Assembly (NCBI GenBank): GCA_947625885.1
Contig: CANQQA010000012.1
Location: forward strand, 1 to 64,000
Direction of reading: 5' to 3'
DNA length: 64,000 nucleotides
From: an uncultured Bacteroidales bacterium
Lineage (GTDB): Bacteria; Bacteroidota; Bacteroidia; Bacteroidales; UBA11471
Shown in pieces: positions 42,010-50,953 of this stretch; position 1 is the stretch's first letter, and every line of letters starts with the position of its first letter. The notes beneath the pieces were generated by a model. It saw only the letters and a program-made list of their open reading frames with translations. It was not told the DNA's origin and did no database searches. The position numbers and the translations under genes were made by a program.

Positions 42010-42723
42010 TCATTTACCGGCGCCAGCGGCAATCCAGTCGTCGAGCAGAGCAAGCAGGTCGGGAAACTGCACCATATCCACATGGTCCATGCGCCAGTTT
42101 TGCGTCAAGGAAATATCGGTATTGAGCGTCGTATGCAGAAAGCTGTTCGCCACATCGAAAGGCTGTACGAGCAGCACGCCGTCGGACGATTTCGTCGAAG
42201 GCATATTCACCAATGCCTCGTAGCTGCGGCCTTCGGTCAGATGCAATCCCGCCCCCGCCATGGCGCTGCCGCCGTGGCACTGTATGCAATAAGTATCGAA
42301 TATGTTTTGCTGTATGGCGCGGAACATGGAGACGTCGAGCGTACCGACCTCCATATCCACCCGCTCGGAGGCGGCTGAGCAATCGACCGAAGCAAATGAA
42401 ACGATACGCTTGCGCAAGCGGTTGATGACGCAAAGCTCCAAGCGTTTCACCTCGCTGCCGATTCCGGTCAAGACGAGCGACACTTCGCCGTCGGGGTCGG
42501 GTGTAATTTTTCGGGAAATGACAGCATAGTCGGATTCACCGAAGCCTGCCGCCACGACGCTGTACTCCCCCGACCAACTGTCGATACCTTGCAGATTTCC
42601 CGTCAAACGCAGCGTGATTCCGTCGGGAGAAGCGGCAGCCGCGTCTTCATACACGGGTCCGTCGTCGCACGCCGGCAGCGTCGCAACCCATGCAAAAGCG
42701 CAGAGAATCAAAAACTTCTTCAT
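42010..42723 (-). CDS. Monoheme c-type cytochrome-like lipoprotein
   Basis: Lipobox 'VATLPAC'; single CXXCH 'DTYCIQCHGGSAMAGAGLHL'. Confidence 0.8.
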   Translation of the reverse strand: MKKFLILCAFAWVATLPACDDGPVYEDAAAASPDGITLRLTGNLQGIDSWSGEYSVVAAGFGESDYAVISRKITPDPDGEVSLVLTGIGSEVKRLELCVINRLRKRIVSFASVDCSAASERVDMEVGTLDVSMFRAIQQNIFDTYCIQCHGGSAMAGAGLHLTEGRSYEALVNMPSTKSSDGVLLVQPFDVANSFLHTTLNTDISLTQNWRMDHVDMVQFPDLLALLDDWIAAGAGK

Positions 42724-42738
42724 ACTTCTACCTCCCCG

Positions 42739-43950
42739 TCAAAAGGTGTATTGCAGCAAGAGCGTGCCGGAGTGCATCGCCAGCCCCAAATCGTCGTTGT
42801 CGCGGTCGAGCTGGGTTTTATGCCCCGTGCGACCGATAAACTGGTACATCGCCTGCAACTTCAAATTGCACTTCGGAAAAAAATAATTCAACCCTACGGC
42901 AGGCATATTGAGGAAGCCGTCGGTGCCGGTGCTGTTGCGGTTGAAGAAATCGTATCGGGCAGCTATCTGCATGGTTTTCAATACGAAATATCCCGCTTGG
43001 GCGTATGCGCCCCAATAGTTGTACGCCTCGTCGATTTTCTGCCGGCGGGTGAACCCCACGTGCATATAGTAAAATTCGGCGCCGATGTAGAGACGGTTTT
43101 TCAGGTAGGCAAACTCTACACCGGCGCGGGCATCGTTGGTGCTTTCATTTTCGCTTTCGACATTGACCGACCCGGAAACGCCGAGCAAAATCTTATCCTC
43201 GTGCAGCATATAGGGGCTGCCCTGCGTCGAAGGCATCGTGCCTTTCGGCGTGTAGGTAAGGCGGGCGGCATAGAGCAGCGATGGAATGTGCCAGTCGTCG
43301 CTCAGCGTTTTGGAAGCGATGTTGAGCGACGAGCCGGTGCCGTTGAAAATGCCGACCTCGTAATTGAACTGCTCCTGCACCGAACCGTGAAATTCGAGGC
43401 CGATGTCGAATCCCGTAGCGATGTTGGGCGACACGGCGTTGAGCGAATACGGCATGATGACCGACGCGGTGAGCGATACGGGCAGCACGGGCAGCAGCGT
43501 TTCGCCGAGCGTCGTCATGTAAGCGTGGGCAAAAGGCGTTTTGAATTTTCCGACCCGCACGGCAAAGCTCTTTTTAATCTGCACATCGAACCAAGCCTGC
43601 TGCAATATGGCGGCACCCGAAGCGGCAGCATTGATAGAAAGATTGTACGTAAGTTTTCCGAAGGCTTTTCCGGTAAAACCCAAAACGGCGTAGGGAACGG
43701 AAAAGCCGGTATTCGCCACGTTGTCTTGATTGTAGGCCTTGTCGAGACCTTCTTCGTCGTAATAGTTTACATGGGCGCCTGCCTGTACGAGCAGATAGGG
43801 TTTGAAAACGAAATCGCCTTTTTTCGACTTCCATGTGAAACCCTCTCTCCCCGCCAGCGAAACGATACCGTTTTCGGTGTCGGCTTCGTACTGCGCCATG
43901 CCCGCCAGCGGCGACAACATCAGGAGTACGGCTAAGATTGCTTTTTTCAT
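42739..43950 (-). CDS. Outer membrane beta-barrel (porin-like) protein
   Basis: Signal peptide; alternating aromatic strands 'NYYDEEGLDKAYNQDNVANTGFSVPYAVLGFTGKAFGKLTYNLSINAA'; C-terminal 'SGTLLLQYTF'. Confidence 0.8.
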   Translation of the reverse strand: MKKAILAVLLMLSPLAGMAQYEADTENGIVSLAGREGFTWKSKKGDFVFKPYLLVQAGAHVNYYDEEGLDKAYNQDNVANTGFSVPYAVLGFTGKAFGKLTYNLSINAAASGAAILQQAWFDVQIKKSFAVRVGKFKTPFAHAYMTTLGETLLPVLPVSLTASVIMPYSLNAVSPNIATGFDIGLEFHGSVQEQFNYEVGIFNGTGSSLNIASKTLSDDWHIPSLLYAARLTYTPKGTMPSTQGSPYMLHEDKILLGVSGSVNVESENESTNDARAGVEFAYLKNRLYIGAEFYYMHVGFTRRQKIDEAYNYWGAYAQAGYFVLKTMQIAARYDFFNRNSTGTDGFLNMPAVGLNYFFPKCNLKLQAMYQFIGRTGHKTQLDRDNDDLGLAMHSGTLLLQYTF

Positions 43951-43975
43951 AATTTGAAGTTGTAGTGTGTGATGA

Positions 43976-45409
43976 TTATAAGGAATTTAAGAATGCGATA
44001 AGCGCGTCGCGGTCGTCGCGGCTCATGTTTTTGAAAATGTTTTTGGAGGCTTCGCCCTCGCCCCCGTGCCACATGATGGCTTCGACGAAATTGCGGGCGC
44101 GCCCGTCGTGTAGAAAATAGGTGTGCCCGTTTACTTTCTCCTGCAACCCGACACCCCAAAGCGGCGTGGTGCGCCACTCATTGCCGCGAGCCAATCCGCT
44201 GACATAATTGTCGTTAAGTCCGACGCCCATGATTTCGGAGCCCATATCGTGCAGCAGAAAATCGCTGTACGGGTGTATGGTCTGGCTGCCTAACCACGAG
44301 AGCTGCGTGTTGTTGAGCAGCACCGAACCGCGCGGACGGGTATGCAGCGTGGGCGTATGGCAAAGGTGACACTTGGCACGATAGAAATTCTCTTCGCCCT
44401 GCATCACCTTCGGGTCGTCGATATTACGGCGAGCCGGCACGCCGAGACTTTGCATATAGAGGTCGACATCTTCCATATCGCCGGTGGAAACATCGAGCCG
44501 GTCGTAGGCAAGCCCCATCATGCTCCCCTGACTCATCTGCAACTGACCTTCACAGATTTCTTCGGGATAGCGGCTGTTGGTAACGCCCATATCACTCGAA
44601 AAGCCGAGTTCGACGGTGAGGTCGGCGTGCTGCGCCTTGTTGCCCGACAGCCCCAGCGAGGTTACGCCCCGCTCGCTGATGTAGTTGCAGCGACCGCTGA
44701 TACCGTATTCGGGGTAGTTGCTGCGGGCGGCAAGCTGCTCTATTTCGTGCGGGTCGAGCGACATCATCTGTCCGAGACCGACATGGCGCAATGGTATGCG
44801 CACGGAGCAGAAAAGGTCTTCGGGCTTGATGCTGTCGGCATACCATTCCGTTATCGCATAAGAAGGGGCGCACAATTCATAGGTATCGCCGTCGGGGAAA
44901 GAGAACGTTTCGTATGTGTACGTTACCGAAAGTTTACCTTCGGGCTGCACGCCGTAGATAGCCTGATCGTGCAGCACGCGACCGTAGTCCTGAAAGAATG
45001 CGCCGTTTTTGCGGGTGATGTAAACCAGCATCGACGAAAAGCCCGTGCTGCCCGAACCGCCTTCGCTCCACAGCGTGGGCTTGGTGCGACCGGCATTCCG
45101 GTGGCAGCTTCCGCAGGAATATCCGGCATAGACAGGACCGAGCCCGCCGCCGTAACTGTTGCTGCCGGTACGCACATCGTCGTAGAGGCGGTCGCCGCGG
45201 TTGAAGCGCGTGGCGAAAGCGCCCGACACCCAGTCGGCAGGCGTATCGAAGGCTTTCGACGAATTGAGGAATATCGTCGAGGTTCCTGCCGAAAGGGCGT
45301 AACCGTCGGGGACGGAAACGTCGAGAATATCCATTTCGGTGTCGTCGCTGCAACCGCATAATGTCAAGGAGAAAAGCGCGGCATACAGGCAGAGCAGAGA
45401 ATGTTTCAT
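43976..45409 (-). CDS. Di-heme oxidoreductase (DHOR)-type lipoprotein
   Basis: Lipobox 'SLTLCGC'; two CXXCH motifs 'YSCGSCHRNAGR' and 'RAKCHLCHTPTL'; C-term 'YFLHDGRARNFVEAIMWHGGEGEASKNIFKNMSRDDRDALIAFLNSL'. Confidence 0.9.
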   Translation of the reverse strand: MKHSLLCLYAALFSLTLCGCSDDTEMDILDVSVPDGYALSAGTSTIFLNSSKAFDTPADWVSGAFATRFNRGDRLYDDVRTGSNSYGGGLGPVYAGYSCGSCHRNAGRTKPTLWSEGGSGSTGFSSMLVYITRKNGAFFQDYGRVLHDQAIYGVQPEGKLSVTYTYETFSFPDGDTYELCAPSYAITEWYADSIKPEDLFCSVRIPLRHVGLGQMMSLDPHEIEQLAARSNYPEYGISGRCNYISERGVTSLGLSGNKAQHADLTVELGFSSDMGVTNSRYPEEICEGQLQMSQGSMMGLAYDRLDVSTGDMEDVDLYMQSLGVPARRNIDDPKVMQGEENFYRAKCHLCHTPTLHTRPRGSVLLNNTQLSWLGSQTIHPYSDFLLHDMGSEIMGVGLNDNYVSGLARGNEWRTTPLWGVGLQEKVNGHTYFLHDGRARNFVEAIMWHGGEGEASKNIFKNMSRDDRDALIAFLNSL

Positions 45410-45480
45410 TTTTCAAGAATCGTTTTATGCGGACAGTCAGGAAGCGAATTTCCGTTTCGCCTCCCGACCATTCCCGTATA

Positions 45481-46638
45481 TTAGTTCACGCTGCGGGGCT
45501 TTCCGTTTTTGAAAATCAGAAATTCGAGCGTGTGAAACCCCCTTACATTCTGGGCGGCTTCTATCTTGTCGTCGGAATCGCCGTCCGCCCAATTCAAATC
45601 GTCGTAATTGCCGGAGGAGAGAATCTGCACGATAGCGTTTTGGTCGAGCGGCCAGCTGTCCATGTTGGGGTCGAGCCCTTCGGCATCGACCGGACCGAAC
45701 AGGAAGGCTTCGCTCGTCTCCCACGGCTCGCGGGCAGCAAGCCATGCCTTGCAGGCGTTCTCGAAAGCGACATCGCTCGGAGCATTCCGAAAAGCGTCGG
45801 CGGCATCGTAAAGCGCACTATTTTTCTCTTTCAGCGACGCATAGGTGGGCAGCACGACATTATCGACATAGCCGGCAACAACGGAATCGAGCTCGGCATC
45901 GTATTCATCGCCTTTGAAAGTATTTTGTATATAGGTATTGAGTCCGTTCAACACTTTGACAAGGTCGTCGCACGCCTCCATAGCTTCCGAAGCCTGCGGG
46001 CTATAGATGTTGTTGCGGAACGGCGCAGGAATGTTCTGAATGGCTTTGGCGGCACGGTCGATAGCTTGACGCACTTCGTTATCGCGGGCAGCATCTTTGC
46101 CGGCAACGAGTGCGGATATGGAGTGCGGAGCCACCGAATCATCGAGCGAGCCGTAGTAGGAGTTGCGAATCGAATAGATGTTGTTGGTATAGTCGTCGAT
46201 AGAGTGCCAGCTGTACCACGACTCCACCGCATAGAGGGCTTCGGTGGTCTTGCCGCTGCCATAGAGATTGTAGGGGTCGCCTATCTTGGCATCGCCCACT
46301 TCGCCGGCTATATCGCTGCACCCCTCGATGATTTCCTGCAAGCAGCTGAGGGCGCTCCCGTAGGTATCGTTGTCGTGTTTCTTGAAAATCTCCGCATAAG
46401 CGGCTCTGCCGTTGTACGATACCGCCCAGTCGTCGTACAGGGTGGCGGCATCGCTTTTCAGGAGCAAAGCGACCTGTGTCATGTAATTGCCCCAGCTTGC
46501 CGCGTTGGAGGCATCGTAGTCGATATCGGCGGCATTTTCGGCATCGGGAACCGCAGGCACATTTTCTTCATTGTCGCAAGACGGGAACAGGGCAAGGCAT
46601 GAAACCAAACCTGCCGCTAAAAAAAGATGTTTTTTCAT
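45481..46638 (-). CDS. Imelysin-family (M75-like) lipoprotein
   Basis: Lipobox 'ALFPSC'; helical body; GxHxxE-type motif 'RGFHTLEFLIFKNG' at the C-terminus. Confidence 0.88.
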   Translation of the reverse strand: MKKHLFLAAGLVSCLALFPSCDNEENVPAVPDAENAADIDYDASNAASWGNYMTQVALLLKSDAATLYDDWAVSYNGRAAYAEIFKKHDNDTYGSALSCLQEIIEGCSDIAGEVGDAKIGDPYNLYGSGKTTEALYAVESWYSWHSIDDYTNNIYSIRNSYYGSLDDSVAPHSISALVAGKDAARDNEVRQAIDRAAKAIQNIPAPFRNNIYSPQASEAMEACDDLVKVLNGLNTYIQNTFKGDEYDAELDSVVAGYVDNVVLPTYASLKEKNSALYDAADAFRNAPSDVAFENACKAWLAAREPWETSEAFLFGPVDAEGLDPNMDSWPLDQNAIVQILSSGNYDDLNWADGDSDDKIEAAQNVRGFHTLEFLIFKNGKPRSVN

Positions 46639-46674
46639 ATTCGTTGTTTTTTTGATGATTATATTGTTTCCGTT

Positions 46675-48027
46675 TTATTTCCGTAAAAACCAGCCGATGT
46701 AGGCGATGCCCAGCCCGAATTCGTTTTCACTATTGTAAGGTCCGTGCCCGAACATACGACCCGTACCGATTTGACGGGTGGCGTAGTCGAATTTCACCAC
46801 GAGGTTGGGTAGCGCAAAATAATTAAGACCGAATGTCCACATACTCGTCTGCAACCGTTTTTCCATGACCTGCCGCGCCTCGCCCCGCTCCTGCGGATTG
46901 TAGTATTCGTAACGGGCGAAGGGATAGAGTACGGGGAATTTTTTCACACGGGGAAAAAAGGCTGCCAGATTCACGCCCACTTCGCCGGCATAGCTTACGG
47001 CATTCCGCGCAACGGGCGTCAGGCGGCTGTACGGAGAGGCATTCGGCAATTTGGTATTGACGCTGCTCACGCTCGCGGAGTTTCCGAGATTGCCGTACAC
47101 CATATTGAGGCGTGCCGTTACATAGCGGTTACGATATTGCGCATCGGCGCTGTAAATGGTTACGGGTACTTTGACGTTATAGGTCTGCGACTTGTCGGCA
47201 TTGCGACCCGCATCGGGACAATAATAGACCGACCCGCCGACCCGCAGTCCGGGCACGCCCTCGTAATTAAGACGCAGAACATACGCCGGCGAAGTGAAGT
47301 TATCGACTTCGAAAAGCCCCTGCTTGCCGCCTGCTATCCACGTGTTGCGGTCGAAACCGTTGGCATTGAGACCGGCTACGACCATCGCCTCGTAGGAGAA
47401 ACGGGCATAGCGGCGACCCAACGTACCGAAAAGTTCAAGACCCGTTTCGTGCCACGTCGAGGGGAGTATGGTCGTTTCGCCTTCGGGACGCGAAGTTCCG
47501 AAGAAATTTATCGGTTCGTGTTTGAAATTGGTCAAGCCCACCGGCACGATGATATGCCCGACACGCACGTTGAGTTCGGGAAGAATCAGGCGGGTGATGT
47601 GGAATTGTTCGAGAGCGACCTCCCCGCCCTTTTCCATTTCGGTTTCGTATTCGCCGTTTTCGGAATTTTCAAGTTCTACTGCCGTACCGACACCGCCGGC
47701 TTCAAATTCGATTTCGGTGCCGAGAATCCATTTCGGGGTAAATTTGTAATCGAAAGCCACGACAAAACGGGGTATCGACACGGCAGCCCGATGCTCCCGC
47801 GTATTTCCGTAATTCGTTCCCGAAAAACGATTGCTGCCGTAATCCATGAAATTCGCCAATATTTCGCCGTAACCGCCGAAACGGAATTTGCGGAAACCGT
47901 CGTAATCGACGGAGGCATACGATGCCGATTTCAAATCGACGATAAGGGAATCTTTTTTTCCGGCGACAGCCGTCGCTACAACGGCAGTCCACAAGGCAAA
48001 CATCAAAACGCTCTTTCTTGCAATCAT
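46675..48027 (-). CDS. Outer membrane beta-barrel (phosphate-selective-porin-like) protein
   Basis: Signal peptide; 'RFGGYGEILANFMDYG...RHRAAVSIPRFVVAFDYKFTPKWILGTEIEFEAGG'; ends 'FGLGIAYIGWFLRK'. Confidence 0.8.
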   Translation of the reverse strand: MIARKSVLMFALWTAVVATAVAGKKDSLIVDLKSASYASVDYDGFRKFRFGGYGEILANFMDYGSNRFSGTNYGNTREHRAAVSIPRFVVAFDYKFTPKWILGTEIEFEAGGVGTAVELENSENGEYETEMEKGGEVALEQFHITRLILPELNVRVGHIIVPVGLTNFKHEPINFFGTSRPEGETTILPSTWHETGLELFGTLGRRYARFSYEAMVVAGLNANGFDRNTWIAGGKQGLFEVDNFTSPAYVLRLNYEGVPGLRVGGSVYYCPDAGRNADKSQTYNVKVPVTIYSADAQYRNRYVTARLNMVYGNLGNSASVSSVNTKLPNASPYSRLTPVARNAVSYAGEVGVNLAAFFPRVKKFPVLYPFARYEYYNPQERGEARQVMEKRLQTSMWTFGLNYFALPNLVVKFDYATRQIGTGRMFGHGPYNSENEFGLGIAYIGWFLRK

Positions 48028-48052
48028 AAAATACTTCGTTGAATTTTCATGG

Positions 48053-48060
48053 CAAAAGTA
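48053..48060 (-). promoter_or_regulatory. Putative -7 element (TACTTTTG) of the imelysin/DHOR operon, overlapping an inverted-repeat arm
   Basis: Minus-strand TAnnTTTG match; AAAATACTT (48028-48036) and AAGTATTTT (48056-48064) form 9-bp inverted arms around the leader. Confidence 0.45.
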
Positions 48061-48210
48061 TTTTCAAGCCGCAAGGCGGGCAATACCTATTTATTGTTAT
48101 TTTTCACTCCGCAACTACACCTTTTATGGTATTTTCACATAAAAAAGCGTGTTCCTCCACCAGCTGCCGTGTGAAAAAAATTTCTAAAATCGAACGTTTC
48201 CCTGAACAAA

Positions 48211-48228
48211 AAACGACAAAAGTCGTTT
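48211..48228. promoter_or_regulatory. Palindrome upstream of the TspO-SOD gene, candidate operator
   Basis: AAACGAC-AAAA-GTCGTTT perfect 7-bp inverted repeat, about 30 bp before ATG 48257. Confidence 0.4.
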
Positions 48229-48256
48229 CCACAAAAGTTGTAGAAAAACAGGTTTT

Positions 48257-49321
48257 ATGAAAAAGATATTTATATATTTGTTACCCACGATCGGGTGCTT
48301 CATCGTAGGGGCGTCCGCCTCTCTGTTCCAGCACAGTGCGCTGGCGGAATGGTATCCGTTATTGGAAAAAACGGTGCTGACGCCGCCGAACATGGTATTC
48401 CCGATTGTATGGTGCGTGTTATATATATGTATAGGATTGTCGCTTTCGCTGATTTTGGCAAAACCGGAACGCCACCGAGCCATCGCAGCTTTGTGGGGCG
48501 TGCAACTGCTGCTCAACTTTTTGTGGAGCGTGCTGTTCTTCTACGCCCGGAATCCGCCGGCGGGCTTGCTCGATATACTGCTGCTCGACGCGGCAGTCGT
48601 CGCCTACATCTGCGTTTCCTATTCGGTGCGGAAAGTCTCGGCATGGCTTTTCGCTCCGTATCTGCTGTGGCTCGTCCTCGCCACCTATATGAACGGTTAC
48701 GTGTATTTCAACAACCCCGATACTGTTTCACTTAAAAATCATACTGTCATGACACACGAAATGCCTAAGCTCCCTTATGCCGCCGACGCACTGGCTCCGG
48801 CAATGAGCAAAGAAACCATTGACTATCATTACGGTAAGCATCTGCAAACGTATGTCGACAATCTGAACAAGCTGATTGCCGGCACGCCCTATGCCGAAAT
48901 GACACTCGATGAAATCGTAAAAAGTTCCGACGGGGCGATATTCAACAACGCCGCCCAAACGTGGAATCACACCTTCTTCTTCGACACGCTGACACCCAAA
49001 CAAAAAGCCATGCCCGAAAAACTGGCAACGCTGCTGACGAAAGAGTTCGGCTCGGTGGAATCGTTCCAAGAGCAATTCGGAAAAACGGCGTTGGGGCTGT
49101 TCGGGTCGGGCTGGGTATGGCTCGCTGCCGACAAACAGGGCAAGCTGCATATCGAAGCGATGCCGAATGCCGGAAATCCGCTGACCAAATCAATGAAACC
49201 GCTGCTCACCCTCGACGTGTGGGAACATGCCTACTACATCGACCACCGCAACCGCAGAGCCGATTTCGTGAAAGCGTTTTGGTCGTTAGTCGATTGGGAT
49301 AAAGTAGCTGCCCGGATATAA
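48257..49321 (+). CDS. TspO/MBR-family membrane protein fused in frame to Fe/Mn superoxide dismutase
   Basis: N-terminal five-TM TspO 'PPNMVFPIVWCVLYICIGLSLSLI...LLWLVLATYMNGYVYFNNP'; then MTHEMPKLPYAADALAPAMSKETIDYHYGKHLQTYVDNLNKL...WNHTFFF...LFGSGWVWL...DVWEHAYYID (SodB). No stop codon between the domains. Confidence 0.9.
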   Translation: MKKIFIYLLPTIGCFIVGASASLFQHSALAEWYPLLEKTVLTPPNMVFPIVWCVLYICIGLSLSLILAKPERHRAIAALWGVQLLLNFLWSVLFFYARNPPAGLLDILLLDAAVVAYICVSYSVRKVSAWLFAPYLLWLVLATYMNGYVYFNNPDTVSLKNHTVMTHEMPKLPYAADALAPAMSKETIDYHYGKHLQTYVDNLNKLIAGTPYAEMTLDEIVKSSDGAIFNNAAQTWNHTFFFDTLTPKQKAMPEKLATLLTKEFGSVESFQEQFGKTALGLFGSGWVWLAADKQGKLHIEAMPNAGNPLTKSMKPLLTLDVWEHAYYIDHRNRRADFVKAFWSLVDWDKVAARI

Positions 49322-49350
49322 CCCGACACCTCTGCACGGAGAAACAAAAA

Positions 49351-49378
49351 AGCCGCCCGATAAACATATCGGGCGGCT
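49351..49378. terminator. Bidirectional terminator between sod fusion and secG
   Basis: agccgcccgat-aaacat-atcgggcggct with A run upstream and T run downstream. Confidence 0.85.
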
Positions 49379-49402
49379 TTTTATACAAATGATGATTCCT
49401 TT

Positions 49403-49735
49403 TTATTCGGCATCGGGCATTGCCAAATCGGCAGGGAGTTCCGATTCGAAATTCGGTGCCGGAATTTCGGTATTGACGATAGCGTCGAGTTCGGAAGAAG
49501 CGCTTACGGTGCGGCTCGGCAAGAATGCTGCCGTGATGATGCTCAACACGATAACGGTGCCTGCCAACGTCCACGTCGCTTTTTCGAGGAAATCGGCAGT
49601 CTTGGGCGCACCCATGATTTGGTTGGACGATGCAAAGCTCGATGCCAAGCCTCCCCCTTTGGAATTTTGCACCAAAACGATGAGTATAAGGCATATAGCT
49701 GCGATAAGAATCAAAATGGTAAGGAACACGTACAT
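49403..49735 (-). CDS. secG: Preprotein translocase subunit SecG
   Basis: MYVFLTILILIAAICLILIVLVQNSKGGGLASSFASSNQIMGAPKTADFLEKATW. Confidence 0.95.
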   Translation of the reverse strand: MYVFLTILILIAAICLILIVLVQNSKGGGLASSFASSNQIMGAPKTADFLEKATWTLAGTVIVLSIITAAFLPSRTVSASSELDAIVNTEIPAPNFESELPADLAMPDAE

Positions 49736-49737
49736 GG

Positions 49738-50439
49738 TTATTCTGGTTTTATGTTAATAATCAATTTCTCCAAAAATCGAATTTGGTCTGCAAAGTAAAT
49801 ATTTTTTTCCGGATATTTCAAACTTAATTTCCGAATAATTTCCAACGCTTTGGCATAACGCCGCTGTTTGATGTATATTTTTGCCAGACTCTCCGTCAAA
49901 AATTCTTCGTCCTGCAACTCCTCCGAGTCTTCATTTTCAGGCTTTTCCGCCACCGTGATGACCGGAGCCTGCGGTTCTTTCCCTTCGGACGATTCGTCGA
50001 GAAAGGCATCGACAAGGGCAAAGGAATTTTCGACAGGAGCGGCAGCGGCAGGCGTTTCGGTATCGTCGAAACGATAGACCGTTTCGGGGTAAAGCTCCGT
50101 TTCCTTGCCAAGTTCCGACGAACGGGAGGCAAGAAACGAGTCGATAAGACCGAAAGCATCGGTTTCCGACTTTTCCTTTTCGTCGGGATAAAGGTCGTGC
50201 CACGTCTGTTCCGTACCTTCCAAGAGCATAAAGAGCGCCTTGCGATCGCCGGCATAGAGGGCATTTTCCTGCAACGCCTGCGGGTAACGCTCGGGAAAGT
50301 CGCGGCGCAGTTTTTTCAAAAACAGAAAACGCACCGCCTGAAAATAGGGATAGTCGGATTGCAGCCGCTGCAACTCCTCGACCGAAAGGGTCGGGACGTC
50401 CTGCGTGAAATTCTGCCTGATGACTGCACCTTCTTCCAT
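49738..50439 (-). CDS. TPR-like hypothetical protein
   Basis: Conserved-looking position between secG and the lptE-like gene; 'ESLAKIYIKQRRYAKALEIIRKLSLKYPEKNIYFADQIRFLEKLIIN' TPR-like C-terminus. Confidence 0.75.
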   Translation of the reverse strand: MEEGAVIRQNFTQDVPTLSVEELQRLQSDYPYFQAVRFLFLKKLRRDFPERYPQALQENALYAGDRKALFMLLEGTEQTWHDLYPDEKEKSETDAFGLIDSFLASRSSELGKETELYPETVYRFDDTETPAAAAPVENSFALVDAFLDESSEGKEPQAPVITVAEKPENEDSEELQDEEFLTESLAKIYIKQRRYAKALEIIRKLSLKYPEKNIYFADQIRFLEKLIINIKPE

Positions 50440-50443
50440 TGAA

Positions 50444-50941
50444 TTACCAATTGCCTACGGTTGCATTGAAAATAAGGTCTGCCAACTCCTCCGTGATTTG
50501 TTCTATCAATTCGTCCTGTACGTCGGTGAGCATACTGCTGCTCGGAAAATCGCGGTAGGCGCTGAACGAATTTTCAACGTCGTTATTGGGGTGTTTCGTA
50601 TCGGTGTAGCGCACCCGCACCGTAACGGTAAGTCGGGTTTGCGAGGCATAGGCATTTTCGGTAACGGCTTGCGGAGTAAGGGTATAGCCGGTAATTTCGC
50701 CTTCGAGCACGAGGTCGCCGCCCGACGGCACGAGACTCAGACGGGTCTGCCGCGTATAGGCATCTTTCAGCGTTTCGTTAAAAGTGGTTGCCAACGGCGG
50801 ATAAACCAATGCTGCCCGTATAGGAAAATCGTTGATAGTTATCGTCTTAGTGGTATTATAGTCTATCGACGCGCCATTAAACCGGTACGAAATCGTGCAG
50901 GCGGTGCATACGAGAAACAGTATCGCAAAAAGACGTTTCAT
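50444..50941 (-). CDS. lptE: LptE-family LPS assembly lipoprotein
   Basis: 'CTISYRFNGASIDYNTTKTITINDFPIRAALVYPPLATTFNETLKDAYTRQTRLSLV'. Confidence 0.85.
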   Translation of the reverse strand: MKRLFAILFLVCTACTISYRFNGASIDYNTTKTITINDFPIRAALVYPPLATTFNETLKDAYTRQTRLSLVPSGGDLVLEGEITGYTLTPQAVTENAYASQTRLTVTVRVRYTDTKHPNNDVENSFSAYRDFPSSSMLTDVQDELIEQITEELADLIFNATVGNW

Positions 50942-50953
50942 GGTCGTACCCGT

